DNA of 64,000 bases from Sorex araneus (lineage: Eukaryota > Chordata > Mammalia > Eulipotyphla > Soricidae), in assembly GCF_027595985.1 (NCBI RefSeq), contig NC_073308.1, forward strand, positions 11,175,928 through 11,239,927, read 5' to 3'. The notes beneath the pieces are model-generated. The model saw only the letters and a list, made by a program, of their open reading frames with translations. It did no database searches and had not been told where the DNA came from. Positions within the stretch are counted from its first letter, which is position 1. The number at the start of each line of letters is the position of its first letter. The position numbers and the translations under genes are program-made. Shown here piece by piece: positions 10,406-22,397 of this stretch.

Positions 10406-11262
10406 CTAAACTAGAGGTCTCAATGAACTACAGATTGTCAGGCCCACTCTCAAAGCTCTTCAGTACGTGCATTGTGGCTTAGAGGCCTGTCCCTGCTGCT
10501 ACAGCAGATGTGCTGGTCCCGGGGGGAGAGTCCCTCCCTCAGATCAATTAAAGTCAGGAGCAGAGGTCACACCCTCAGGAAAACCTGCCCCTAGCGGTGT
10601 CTAGAACAGCATCCAGTATCGCCTTCTCACTGGCAGGCGACAGCTTTAGTGCCAGTTCACACGGAAGCTTATCAGTTCCTGGGTTTTCTCTCTTTTGGTG
10701 CACACTTCACACTTATTCTGCATGTCTTATCTGCACATCTTAATTAAAAATAACATTAAATTAAAAGTGAAAATTATATATAAAATAATTAAAATATGTC
10801 TAAATCTACATGAAAAATAAAGAAAATAACCAGCTTCTCCTTTCTCACACTATCTTTCCTTGAGAAGAAAACAAGAAGAGTCGAATATCTTCATTTTTCT
10901 GAAATCTGTCACCTAATGTTAATTTTAGTTTAAGGAAAATAATGCCTGAGATTCATTTCCAGAACCCCTATTCATTCCACAACCAATGACCAACATCAAA
11001 TCGTCTTCATCAAATCATCTGAGCTGAAGCTCTTGTTTGCAGAAATTTTCTAGTATGACAGATCAGCAGTTGTTTAAAATATGGGGTTCTGCAAATGGAT
11101 GCCATTAACAATGAATATTTGCTTGACACAGATCTTAATGCTGGATCTCAATTTCTGCACTAAGTTAACTGTGCAATAGAAGCCAGTAGCTATTACAGAC
11201 ACAAGCCCCAGTGTGCGTGGGAAGTGGAGCCTATACAGAAAGATGGTGGCATTGGCCACCAT
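10406..11262. other. Unassigned sequence
   Basis: No gene, RNA or recognised repeat. 10740-10830 is very AT-rich. Confidence 0.4.
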
Positions 11263-11950
11263 CCAGATCACACGGCTGCTTCTCCTGGAAGGAGCAGAAC
11301 ATGAGACCCCAATAGCCGTGCCACTGGACTCTGCGTCAGGCTGTTTTCACTTGTGGGTGCCCTAGAGGGGGGTGGGTGAGAGCCCTCCCCACCCCAAGGG
11401 ACCCAGCCCAGGCAGCCAACCTCCACAACCCAACCACCACCACGTTCCAGGCTGCTTCCCACACACTCGGGCCAAGCCTCACATATGAGTGAACATATTC
11501 CTGGACATATCATAAGACACTCCCTAACCATTCTCCATAATTACCACACCATACTTGATAGGGTTCAGACCATAGACAACAAATCATAGAGGGAAAAATT
11601 TATACATATGTATATATACATATTTTCAGTTATATACCAAAGCTCACATCACCCAAGCTTTAACATGTTAGTGATATTCTATAGAATGTCTTAATGGCTC
11701 CTGCCAAAATAAAATAATCCTCACACTGTTTCCTATATGAACACTTTTGTAAGCATGTTCAGCATTTCTTCATAACAGACAATACAAAATACATTCTTTC
11801 GGTTGTGTTTTGGGACAGGGATTGGGGTTTGGAATGGAAACACCCCAAATTTGGTGGTGGGAAAGTGTAATGGTGGTGATATTGGTGTTTGAATATCAAA
11901 TGTAATCAATATTGTGGACTAACTTATAAAATTTTAAAAAATTAAAGAAA
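11263..11950 (+). mobile_element. ORF-less L1-related element
   Basis: Shares two blocks with 22398-23338. The GC-richer head has CCAACCTCCACAACCC, AACCACCACCAC and CCAAGCCTCACATATGAG. The 3' end has GTGTAATGGTGGTGATATTG, GTGTTTGAATATCAAATG and TAATCAATATTGTGG before an A-rich tail. No reverse transcriptase or ORF1 sequence lies between. It looks like an L1 5' region joined to an L1 3'UTR. Ends are approximate. Confidence 0.5.
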
Positions 11951-12561
11951 AATAAAAAAGACAGTGGCTACAGGGGTCCTTCTTGATGAGATAATATACA
12001 TAAAGGAGCACATTACATTTACAGGACTAACACAGATCACATCTACATATCTGTATGCAAAATCACCACCTGCATGTCATATATGAACATCTCGACATAA
12101 TACTAAGTATCTTATCTACATTTTATATATAAATGTTTTCATATCTATGTCTTCAAATGTTTGCATGCCTCCATCTCTACATATCACAACTGTATGATAG
12201 TATATACCATCTAAGTAGAATGTCTACATATCTTCACACCATTCACTTTTACATTTTCCTACCCATTGTTATCTATTTATCACATATACAAAATAAAAAT
12301 ATTCAGAAATTTATTTGACTTGGTTTCCCAGCTGAGCTGAGAAAAAATGTAGTAAACAGTAACCTAGGAACCAAACTAACCCTGGCAACCAACCTGGGCC
12401 TTTGTGTAAATAAGGTCAATAACATCATCAATAGGGGAAGTGCCCTGACAGAGCTGAGGGGAGCTTCGCCATGTAATCTCAAGCATTTCTTTCATTTTTC
12501 CTATTATGTACATAAGTATTTTTGGCATTTAATTCTAAATGTTTTAATTCTATTTTTCAAA
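11951..12561. other. AT-rich low-complexity sequence
   Basis: 12030-12320 is a loose array of ACATATCT/CTACATAT-like words without a fixed period. No gene seen. Confidence 0.4.
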
Positions 12562-12577
12562 AAAATACAGATTTTTT

Positions 12578-14284
12578 TTCCCTCTCACCCCCCCCAATCC
12601 CATCCCCCCACCCCACCCCGCCTCTGTGGCGGGGCATTCAACTTTTAAATCTCTCTCTCCTTTTGGGTGTTGTGGTTTGCAATAGGGGTATTGAGTGGTC
12701 ATCCTGTTCAGTCTCTAGTCTACTCTCAGCACGCATCTCCCTTCCCACGTGGGATCTCCAATCACATATTACTTGGTGTTCCCTTCTCTATCTGGGATGA
12801 CTTTCCCCTAGCGTGTGAGGACAGCATCCAAGCTATGGAGCCAACCTTCTGGTATTATATACTACTATTCTTGGTTATTAGTCTCCTACTCTGTTGTTTT
12901 ATATTGCACAGATGAGTGAAATCTTTCCATGTCTGTCCCTCTCTTTCTGGCTCATTTCACTTAGCATGATACTTTCCATGTTGATCCACTTATATGCAAA
13001 GTTCATGACTTCATCCTTTCTAACAGCTGCATAGTATTCCATTATATAGATGTACTAAAGTTTCTTTAAGCAGTCATCTGTTCTCAGGCACTCGGGTTTT
13101 TTCCAGATTCTGGCTATTGTAAACAGTGCTGCGATGAACATATAAGTGCAGATGTCATTTCAACTATACTGTTTTGTTTCTTCAGGATATATTCCCAGAA
13201 GTGGTATTGCTGGATCAAATGGAAGCTCAATTTCTAATTTTTTGAGAAGCATCCACAATGTTTTCCAAAGGGGCTGGACCAGTCGGCATTCCCACCAGCA
13301 GTGAAGAAGGGTCCTTTTCTCCCCACCTCCTCTCCAACAGTGGTTGCTTTTGTTCCTTTTGATGTGTGCCATTCTCTGTGGTGTGAGGTGGTATCTCATG
13401 GTTGTTTTGATCTGCATCTCCCTGATGATTAGTGATGCAGAGTATTTTTTCATGTGCCTTTTGGCCATTCATATCTCTTCCTCGGAGAAGTTTCTGTTCA
13501 TTTCTTTGGCCCATTTTCTGATGGGGTTGGATGTTTTCTTCTTGTAGAATTCAACCATGTTTTATATACCCTTGATATCAACCCTTTATCAGATGGGTAT
13601 TGAGTGAATATCCTTTCCCATTCTGTAGATAGTCTTTGTATTCTGGTCACTGTGTCATTTGCGATGCAGAAGCTTTTTAGTTTAATATAGTCCCATTTGT
13701 TTATCTCTCGGTTTCTACTTGATTGCTTAGTTCTGTGTCATCTTGAAGATACCTATAGCTTCAATATTGTGAAGGGTTTTGCTGACCTTGTCTTCAATGT
13801 ACCTTATGGATTGCAGTCTGATGTTGAGGCCTTTAATCCATTTTAATCTGATTTTTGTGCATGGTGTCAGGTCGAAGTCTAAGCCCATTCTTTTGCATCT
13901 GGTTGTCCAGTTATGCCAGCACCATTTGTTGAAGAGGCTTTCCTTGCTCCACTTCACATTCCTTGCCCGCTTATCAAAGATTAGATGATCATACATTTGG
14001 GGTTGTGTGTAGGGATATTCCACTCTGTTCCATTGGTCTGTGGCTCTGCCTTTGTTCCAGTACCATGCTGTTTTAATTGTTACCACTTTGTAGTAAAGTT
14101 TAAGGTTGGGGAGGGTGATGACTCCCATCATCTTTTTCCCAAGAACTGTTTCCCCTGACCCTTTCCTCTTCGCCAGGTAACTGGGATTTCCCTTCTGATA
14201 CCCGCCCCGTGTGGAGAAGCTCTCTGATCGGCCCCCCACTCACAGTCTGGGCTCTGAAGCCCCCAGACCCGCCTCGCACCTCTC
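12578..14284 (-). mobile_element. 5'-truncated L1 with extra GC-rich 5' segment
   Basis: The insertion is flanked by a 16-bp target duplication AAAATACAGATTTTTT at 12562-12577 and 14285-14300. From its 3' end (left) it contains the L1 3'UTR with polypurine tract (C-rich on this strand, 12580-12625) and the C-terminal third of ORF2. L1 homology ends near 14145. The final 139 bp (14146-14284) inside the duplication are GC-rich and are not ORF2. Confidence 0.88.
13160..14239 (-). pseudogene. L1 ORF2 C-terminal region, broken
   Basis: Minus-strand blocks: [58 protein letters not shown], then after frame changes [18 protein letters not shown] and [13 protein letters not shown] up to [18 protein letters not shown]-like sequence. 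This is the region after the reverse transcriptase core, including part of the Cys/His-rich RNA-binding segment. A stop and shifts between 13468 and 13727 split it. The upstream part of the open frame (14146-14239) is not L1-like but fuses in frame to ORF2 residues. Confidence 0.85.
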
Positions 14285-14300
14285 AAAATACAGATTTTTT

Positions 14301-14645
14301 AAAAAATGTTTTACTTGATTTATGAAGCTGTTCATAATAGAATTGTTTTAGGCATTCAATGTTGCAACACCAATCCCACCACCATTGTCCCCAGGGTCTC
14401 TCGTGGTGAAAGAAAGCAATCACTGCCTACATTTGGGCAACAAATTAATCATAAAAGTTTTAAATGTTGTCTCCATTATTGCCAAAAGAAGGGTCATCAT
14501 TTCAGTCAAGTCTGATTTTCTAAAAAATATATCAATTTACTTACTCAACAATACTGTAACTTTGTTAGAGACTTCTGGTATACCAATTTATATGAATTGG
14601 GCCAATCCTTTCATTAAACCAAGATTGAGAAGTTGGAAAGTTAAA
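14301..14645 (-). mobile_element. Old L1 3'UTR-type relic, antisense
   Basis: Begins after a T-rich/A-rich stretch, then CTTGATTTATGAAGC, GGCATTCAATGTTGC, CAATCCCACCACCATTG and TCCCCAGGGTCTC, which match the antisense L1 3'UTR ends at 39216 and 53967. Heavily diverged. Confidence 0.5.
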
Positions 14646-15479
14646 AAAATGCTGCTGGAATGCTTAAGACAGCTGATGAAAGAGTGAGGATCTTGGGGTA
14701 ACAAGTGGGAAGGAGGAAGCCCAGTCTGATGAGATGTGCAACTGGGGCACCCGCGGGCCAGCCATCACTCCAGAAGTACCCTGAAGTTGACAGTGGACAG
14801 AGGACCAGGCTATGAACAAGATTCCAAGGTTTTTGACTAAGGAGCAAGCAGAGTAGCAGAAGAGAGAGGTGAAAGTAGCATCAAAGGTGCTAAAGTCAGA
14901 ATACAATCGTCGAAGTCCCTGGTGACATGAAGAGTGTTTAGGATTCTCTCTAAATTGCTCAAAATCTACCAACTAGGGGCAGGCATAAACTTTGTGAGTA
15001 AGGTAACTTATCCTAAAATAACTCATCCTAAACTGAACATAACTATGATTTTATTATTATCATATAATCAAAACATGATAACCAGATGCATTAAAATCCT
15101 TACTCTAAAAATGTGTAATAAGACAATTATTAGAGAGGGCCAGGAAATATATATCCAATATGGACTAATACCATTTGGTACTTTTAAGTATATCAAAAAA
15201 TAAAACAAAACACAATGAGCGCATATGCTGCCTGAGCCCATGTGTTGCTTATGCCCACATGGCCAAGCACATGTTGTGCCTGAACACATGTATTGCCCAC
15301 ATATCCCCTCTTGAGATGCGTACTTTCATGCTTTCCTTTTTAATGTTCCATACTTAGAGAAGCCCAGGTTAACTCTTGAGCACATTACTATTTATAGCAT
15401 TCAGAAGTGTTGATAATCTAAAAAGTGTTGATAATCTAAAGACAAACTCTTGGTGCTAGATTGCAAAAACAAACTTCCA
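14646..15479. other. Unassigned sequence
   Basis: No gene or repeat recognised. A 19-bp unit (GTGTTGATAATCTAAA core) is repeated twice at about 15406-15440. Confidence 0.4.
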
Positions 15480-15656
15480 AGAGGAAAAGAAGATGAATAA
15501 ATAAAGACCAGACTAGAGGTGGCACAGGAGTGGTGATGGATGGTTATGGTGATTTTAGTGGTGCCTGTAATAACTTTGTACATCAATATCACATGCTTTA
15601 ACACTATTATAACTATCTCATCTAAACTAAAATTAAATTAAATTAAATTAAATTAA
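15480..15656 (+). mobile_element. L1-type 3' end with (TTAAA)n tail
   Basis: GGAGTGGTGATGGATGG, then GTAATAACTTTGTACATC, AACTATCTCATCTAAAC and a TTAAA pentanucleotide tail (15630-15656). The order resembles the terminal part of the L1 3'UTRs here. Confidence 0.4.
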
Positions 15657-18600
15657 AAGGGTCTCCTGGAAGACATAAAGTGACAAGTCCCAGCCTTTGG
15701 GGCATGAGTTCCAGGATGAGAGGCCAGGAAGCAATGAGAGACTGAAATGAGGAAAGTCAGTCTTAGACGGTTGTTGAGACACCAACTCAAAGACACTGAC
15801 CAAAATTTCTATGGCATGAATACATTATTTGCTATGTGACATGTGGCAGCATATTTGTAGAAATGTTCTCGAATGAATTCAGCAGCCCGGCTAATGGAGA
15901 GGGAGAGCTCAGGACAGAGACAAAGGCTGCGAGAAATATCTATGGCTTTCATCCACGATGCTCTCACTGCCGTGGGCACTGCCAGGGCCTAGTCAAGAGA
16001 ATGACACTCTGAAGGGTAGTAATCTGTAGGGTTCCAGCTTTCGTGAGAGGAGTAAAAGCTGATATTTCACATGTGCCACCTCAGGAAAAAAGAATCATGT
16101 CCCCTACATGTTATTGGGGATTCCAGAAATCTAAGTCAAGTAACTCAGATAAAACATGGCTCTTTGAAAATAGATCTCGAACAAGTAACTAGACTTCTTT
16201 GAATGTAGTTCTAGTTTGTTACTCTTGAGGCTGTTGCTAGATTACAAGTAGGATCACAAATCATAAGGAAAGAACAGAATGGGAACCCAACGTACAAGTT
16301 CAGTAAAAGATGGCTTCATGCTGATGAACAGAAAGTACTTGCAAAAGATAAATCTGTCAGAGACAGAAGTTCCAGAAAATCTTCATAAGGCAGCTTTGAT
16401 GAAGGCTGCTGTGCTGGGAGATAGGAGACTCTTGTGTGTCCCCTGAACTTACCAACCAGAGTTGATCCTCCAAGAAATAATTCACAGTTTATTGATTCCT
16501 TCATTTCTCAAGTCCAATACAGTGGATAGGCAAGCACCCTATCCACTGTACTATTGTTCTGACCCAATACTTGATCTTTTAATAAGAAAACAAAGGTTCA
16601 AATAAATAGTGTCTTAAAGGAGAAAATAAAGATAGAAGCCCAAATATATGTTCCAGGTACCATTTGTTCCCACCATGTCACACCATCCCTCCTAAATGCA
16701 CCCACCAAGATCTTCAGGGATAGATCTGAGACATACCCGCCACAATACTGAATTCCAGAGAAAGTACTCAGATGTAATAGTGTTATGGAAAAGGACAGTT
16801 TAACAAGAATCAGGACCTGGTCAGTTAACCATGTAGAACTAACCTTTGTTAACCAGGGTCCCCAGGAGAATCTTTTGTCAATGGGTCTTGAAGCACAGAG
16901 TACATGGCTGTGTACCTGGCAGCTCGGACTGTTTTATTTGGCTGATTTACGTGATGGTGACTTGGATGTCTGTTCCTCTAACATGGCCAGAAAGTTCTCA
17001 TTCACATAGGACTGTTATTAGGTGTCATCCCAGGTGTGGCCTTCATGCCTAACTCCCCTCCCCTTTTTCTTATCTTATATATGTCTGTAAATCAAACATA
17101 TGTACCTTTTAACTATTTATAGAAGAGAATTGTCTCTACCATCTGTTTTTATTTTGGTTTGGTTGTTTTATCCACACCACATTTATAGCTTCCCTGGCTT
17201 CCACAGATCCTTCTATCCTCTCTGTTTCTGTTTAAGGACCATTATCCACCTGGGTGACATTTCTACTGACTTCAGTTTCAGTTATAAACCCAGTCTCTTA
17301 CTGCACAAGGCCTCGCTCTTGGACCCACCAATCCCACTCTCCATCTGCTCCTTCTGACGCAGCAACTTCTCTGTCTCATTAGCCCATTCTTTGCCAAAAT
17401 GCAGAATCCAAGTGCATTTGATCACTTACTTCATGACGCTGCAGAAATGAGGGGGATGAGCCTTGAGAAGGTCATTGCAGTGCCAGGAATGTACTAACCT
17501 CGGGGGCTTCTTAGGTTGCCCATTCTATCCTGACATAGGTAAAGAGAAAAATGCAGAAATTAGGCCACAGCATTAGAAACATCAGGGGATCCAATCAGAA
17601 ATATAGATTAGTGAGCCCAGGACTCAGTAATCAAAGCTCCTGATTATTAGAATTATATTGATATTTAAACCCCTCATTATGCTGCATAAATACCTCTGGC
17701 CTAGAACCCAGCATTCTGTGATAACCTCAAAGTACCTGAGAGAGCTCAGGTGTGAACGTCCCTCTGAGAGACTCTTTGCTTGCCCCTCACTGCCTTTGGC
17801 ATTTCTCTTCCCTTCACACAGAATGTTATTTCCATGAGTCATTTCTGAGAATATTTCTAATATATAGTTGTAGGGTTTTGTTTATTTTCTGATATCTGAG
17901 ACTCAGTGGGAGTTTGGAGTCTGAAAACAGGGTCCTGATCTTGTTCCCAAGTCTCCTTAGAAGAACCCTGGACATGTAAGTGAGACGGAGAGCACCCCCC
18001 CCCAAGCCTGCAGCCGCTCTTGCCGTACTCTTGAACACTTGCATTAACATGATGCACACCAATTTTCCATTGATTTTGTGGGGAACACATTCTTGACCAG
18101 TCATTGAATACTAGCAAATACCATGTATGTGCACAGCACTCAAGAAGCATATTGTGGTTACAGCAGTCCCCGCCCCCCAGCCACCAAATAAGGGCTTTCT
18201 CATGGTGATCGCTTACTCCTACCTATGCACATGCTAGGTACTATTTTATCCATGTCAAATGGGACACCTGATACAAGAAATACAATCATCTGCTATTTGT
18301 TCTAGAAGTCAAATCAATTACCCAGGGTCTTAAATACATCATTTCTATGTCCTTCCATTGGACCTTATGAAAACATCACACAATGTCATTTTCTTCTGCA
18401 CAAACTCAGTATATAAAGTAAGAATTCCGAAAATGCCACATTTGGTCAAGAGCCTGTCCTGGCACTAGAGATGTGCACATTAGAAACACCTGCAGGTGGT
18501 AGGAAACAGCCCTTGTTTGAGGGTCACTGGCTTGCAGAGGCTCACTGCTTCCCTTGCCTGCTGAGAACCTTCATCTGGGTAACACTCACACCATAAATCC

Positions 18601-19915
18601 TCGCAAATATGTGAGTGGAATGAGAGAATTTTAGGGTGACAGTTGGCAAGTTGGTTGGGCTGGGCATGGCATTCAGGTGGCCAGAAGTACTATACAAAGG
18701 TTCTGAACATTTTTATGTTTTGATCAAATTATGATATTGACTTTGGCTTATTTTTCCACCTTTAACATTCCTATTACTCCTGCACTTTTCTCAGCTACCA
18801 TTTTTCTTTCTAAACTTTGAAGCACTGATTGCAGTAAAATTGTCTCAATTAAGATCCATCTGAGAAAGAATCACTTAAGAAGCTACAGTTGTTCTCTGGA
18901 AACGTGCCTGTCTTGGCATATACATCCCTACTTGAAGCTCACCCTCATTCTTTTGTAATGGCCTGAAATCTGAAACTTCAGTGACTGCAAATCATTTGTT
19001 CCCACACTCAAATTCAGAACAGCTGGATTCAAATTGCCTGTGAGATTTCTTCTATTTGCATTACCTTTTTTTCCTGGAGCCAGGCCTTTCTTTTCTACAA
19101 TTGGAGACAATCCGAGAGAAAAAAATAGTGGTACTAGCAACAACTAAAATATAAAATTACATTTTTATCTATTGTGACTCATCTTACAAAAGGAAGAATA
19201 TGTATTCAAACTCATATTCATAAGTTTCTGCCTTAATTTACCATTATTTAAGACCTGGAAAAAACATGTGAAATGTATATAAAATGTATATATGATGAAC
19301 TGAAAAAATTAAGTTTCCATTTTCTTATGTGATCTGGGGGAAAAAAGATACAAGTACCAATGTCAGGATTTTACTAAGACTATGGAGGTATAGAATGCTC
19401 CCCTAATCTTGGGAAGCTGAAAATTAAAAATAAATCTTCCAGTTGCACTGCCAGCTTGCCGGTGTGGAAGACAAGTCTTCTCGTCAACCTATTTTCAGAC
19501 TCAGCTTTGGTGTCAGTGGTTGAAACAGAGCAATGTTGCCGTGCTGAAATCTCTCACATGATAATTGTGTCTAAAATGATGCTGGTGGCAATTGAAATGT
19601 CCCTAAGAATTAAGTGACATTGGAAAGTTTTCAAGCTGTGGCATGACATACAAATTTTTATATTGCTGTTCACAGAGTTATTGATCTTGGATATCATATG
19701 TAATTATTGGAAACCTCTTGAAAACCCTGAGCCAAGGGCCCGAGGGCACAGCAGCTTAGAACACCTGTCTGGCAAGCACAATGGCAGAAGAGTAACTCCT
19801 GGCACAGGAACATTATAAAGCACGATCCTGACAGCTGTCCTGTTTGGACCAAGCAGCTCTGCTCTCTGAGTCCCAACACCACAACCTATTTCTGGCTTCA
19901 CTGCAGCCAAAAATG
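15657..19915. other. Unassigned, intron-like sequence
   Basis: 4.2 kb with no recognisable coding, RNA or mobile element except a short antisense SINE-A head remnant at 16519-16564 (GGCAAGCACCCTATCCAC, ACTGTACTATTG). Open frames are short and without motifs. Unique host sequence or very old repeats are possible. Confidence 0.45.
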
Positions 19916-20020
19916 TGTGAGCACCACAACTAAGAGGCTGCAGCCCCAGGTGAGCACTCAGCTAAGAGGCTGCAGGTCTAGGTGAGCACTCAGCTAAGAG
20001 GCTGCAACCCCAGGTGATGC
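19916..20020 (+). repeat. Three-copy ~32-bp tandem repeat
   Basis: Units start TGAGCACCACAACTAAGAGG, TGAGCACTCAGCTAAGAGG and TGAGCACTCAGCTAAGAGG, each followed by CTGCAG/CTGCAA and a C-rich end. The array directly abuts the 3' boundary of the antisense LTR that follows. Confidence 0.85.
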
Positions 20021-20551
20021 TCAAGTGTGTGTTCACAAAAGTAGAGGGCAAGTGGGGCTCTATCTCTCCCGCCGCCTGTGTTCAGTAGTCTCACGCCGCT
20101 TCCCCCACCCTGGGGAGGCTGATGGAGATGGCAGGCGAAAAAAGGAATGAGTGCCAGGCTGGTCGGTATCAGTTGCATTTTATTCCAATCTCTGTTCCCA
20201 TTCTGCTTCTCTCGTGAGCACCTGTGTGTTCCCTCTGCTTCTGTGTGTTCCCCCTTACTTCTACAGTCTTAGTTTATATAGCAATCACATAGGGTGGTGA
20301 CACAAAGGTGAGTTGGAACATTAATACATCAACAAAGAGGTAAGACCATTCCTCAAGAACAAAATTTCATCTAAGAAGATTACTAGGAGATCTGCTCAAG
20401 GGTGGGATCCAAACAAGGGTGTGTCGATTTCTTCTTTCCTCAACTATTAATACACTTAAATAGTTGTAGTAAATCTACTTCTAATGTTTCTAGCAATGTC
20501 ATTCTGTATGAGCACAGTAAGAGATATAAACTTAAAGTTTGGTTCTTCCTA

Positions 20552-21603
20552 GATACGAATGGCCAAAAGGCACATGAAAAAGTGCTCTACATCACTAATC
20601 ATCAGAGAGATGCAGATCAAAACAACCATGAGATACCACCTCACACCACAGAGGCTAGCACACATCCAAAAGAACAAAAGCAACCGCTGTTGGAGAGGAT
20701 GTGGGGAGAAAGGGACCCTTCTACACTGCTGGTGGGAATGTCAGCTAGTTCAGCCCTTTTGGAAAACAATATGGACGATTCTCAAAAAACTAGAGGTTGA
20801 GCTCCCATTTGACCCAGCAATACCACTGCTGGGAATATACCCCAGAAAAGCCAAAAAATATAGTCGAAATGACATCTGCACTTATATGTTCATCGCAGCA
20901 CTGTTTACAATAGCCAGAATCTGGAAAAAACCCGAGTGCCCTAGAACAGATGACTGGTTGAAGAAACTCTGGTACATCTATACAATGGAATACTATGCAG
21001 CTGTTAGAAAGAATGAGGTCATGACGTTTGCATATAAGTGGATCAGCATGGAAAGTATTATGCTAAGTGAAATGAGTCAGAAAGAGAGAGACAGACATAG
21101 GAAGATTGCACTCATCTGTGGACTATAGAATAATAGACTATAAGACTAACACCCAAGAATAGTAGAAATAAGTACCAGGAGGCTGTCTCCATGGCTTGGA
21201 GGCTGGTATCTCATTCTGGGAAACTCAGAGAAGGGAACACCAAGTAAAATGTGATTGGAGGTCATGTGGGGAAAAGATGATGCAGGCCCAATATAGACTA
21301 GAGTTTGAACACAATGGCCACTCAACACCTTTATTGCAAACCACAACACCTAATCAGAAAGAGAGAACAAAAGGGAATACCCTGCCATAGTGGCAGTGTG
21401 GGGTGGGGGGAGACAGGACTGGGGAGGGGGGGGAGGGATGTTGGGTTTACTGGTGGTGGAGAATGGGCACTGGTGAAGGGATGGGTTATCAAACTTTGTA
21501 AGGGAGAAACATGAGCACAAAAAATGTATAAATCTGTAACTGTACCCTCACGTTGACTCACTAATTAAAAATAAACTATTAAATTAAAAAAAAAGAGAAA
21601 AAA
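20552..21603 (+). mobile_element. 5'-truncated L1 inside the LTR
   Basis: ORF2 C-terminus, 3'UTR with G-rich polypurine tract (about 21400-21440), and an A-rich end. It is flanked by a 16-bp duplication AAGTTTGGTTCTTCCT at 20536-20551 and 21604-21619. This is younger than the LTR it splits. Sequence quality is high and the ORF2 remnant is open, so it is a recent insertion. Confidence 0.93.
20559..21128 (+). pseudogene. L1 ORF2 C-terminal fragment, open but 5'-truncated
   Basis: A 189-residue open frame covering the end of ORF2p, the L1 endonuclease/reverse transcriptase. It holds the Cys/His-rich segment C-X3-C-X7-H-X4-C ([18 protein letters not shown]), then [12 protein letters not shown], the [12 protein letters not shown] block and an ending [17 protein letters not shown] before a normal stop. 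Endonuclease and reverse transcriptase domains are missing because the cDNA was truncated, so there is no function despite the open frame. The start is simply the first ATG after the truncation point. Confidence 0.93.
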
Positions 21604-22155
21604 AGTTTGGTTCTTCCTGAGGACATTTCACTCTACATTCCAGACCACAGTCCTCAGGCAAGGTTAATCTTCCTAACCCCAGCAGGGTCCTAGTCTCGTC
21701 ATTAGTTTTGGATCATGACAACATTTGTCTATGACCATGCTCTCAACTTATAGTTGAGTATTGTGACACTTTGGCCTGGCCCATTTCAATGCCAGGGTAG
21801 CTCACAGCTTGCCCTGGGTCCATTCCGTCCCTCGTCGGGACCCTGCTTTTGGGGTGCTAGGAACTAAGGGCAACTGAGTTGAGAAAGCAGATGCCCAGGA
21901 GTAAATATTATTCGGAGTCAATCAACTTCCAAGTTATAAGTGCATAATATTAACTGTCTTCCTGTGTCCATACAGAAAGGACTAACTTACAATACAAATT
22001 GTGACTTTGGGGACACACTGGGCCCACCTTGAGGGATTAAACTAAGTGAAATAGTAAGAGAATTAAATACAATTTCCAGATAGAGTCATACATTTATGCA
22101 GTATTCAATTTAAGCAAAGTGGCATAAAAACTAACTTCTAAGGAATGGATATCTT

Positions 22156-22188
22156 ATCACTTCTTGGCCTTTTGGCTAAGATCAAATG
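22156..22188 (+). pseudogene. U2 snRNA 5'-end fragment
   Basis: ATCACTTCTTGGCCTTTTGG, continuing CTAAGATCAA, matches the first ~33 nt of U2 snRNA with a few substitutions. Only the 5' end is present and there is no A-tail. Imperfect 12-bp direct repeats flank it: AATGGATATCTT (22144-22155) and AATGGATATTTT (22191-22202). This fits a 3'-truncated 'tailless' retropseudogene. A U2-L1 template-switch chimera with the old L1 that follows is an alternative. Confidence 0.8.
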
Positions 22189-22397
22189 AAAATGGATATT
22201 TTTTACAGTATTTATTTGAGAATTATATACCACTATCATGAATGGTTCAACATTTTAAAGTCAATTTATATTGTTGATCTACCATATCAACAGAAAGGAA
22301 GATTAAAAATCATTTCATTGTATCAGTCTATGCAGAGAAAAATTTCATCAAAATCTAATGTCTACTTATGATAAGTAAGTTTAAAATAGTGATTCAG

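Larger units (their letters stand above)
20028..22017 (-). mobile_element. LTR, antisense, split by an L1
   Basis: Two halves, 20028-20551 and 21604-22017, make one LTR on the minus strand. The 5' part (21604-22017, right) is homologous to the solo LTR at 43856-44892: shared words include TATGGACACAGGAAGAC, AGCAGGGTCC, GACCCAGGGCAAGC and AAATGTTGTCATGATCC. The 3' half has a TATA box (TATATAA; TTTATATAGC on plus at 20272) and a poly(A) signal (TTTATT on plus at 20178), about 95 bp apart. Termini TGTGT...ACACA fit an LTR; no certain target duplication was found. Internal viral genes are absent. Confidence 0.7.

Noticed and set aside
19700-19915. Possible additional tRNA-derived SINE (GAGGGCACAGCAGCTTAG, CTGTCTGGCAAGC)
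   Set aside because: There is no clear box B, tail or duplication, and no second copy in the window, so it could not be supported.
22156-22372. Functional U2 snRNA gene
   Set aside because: Only the first ~33 nt match U2; the Sm site and 3' stem-loops are absent and flanking direct repeats indicate retrotransposition.
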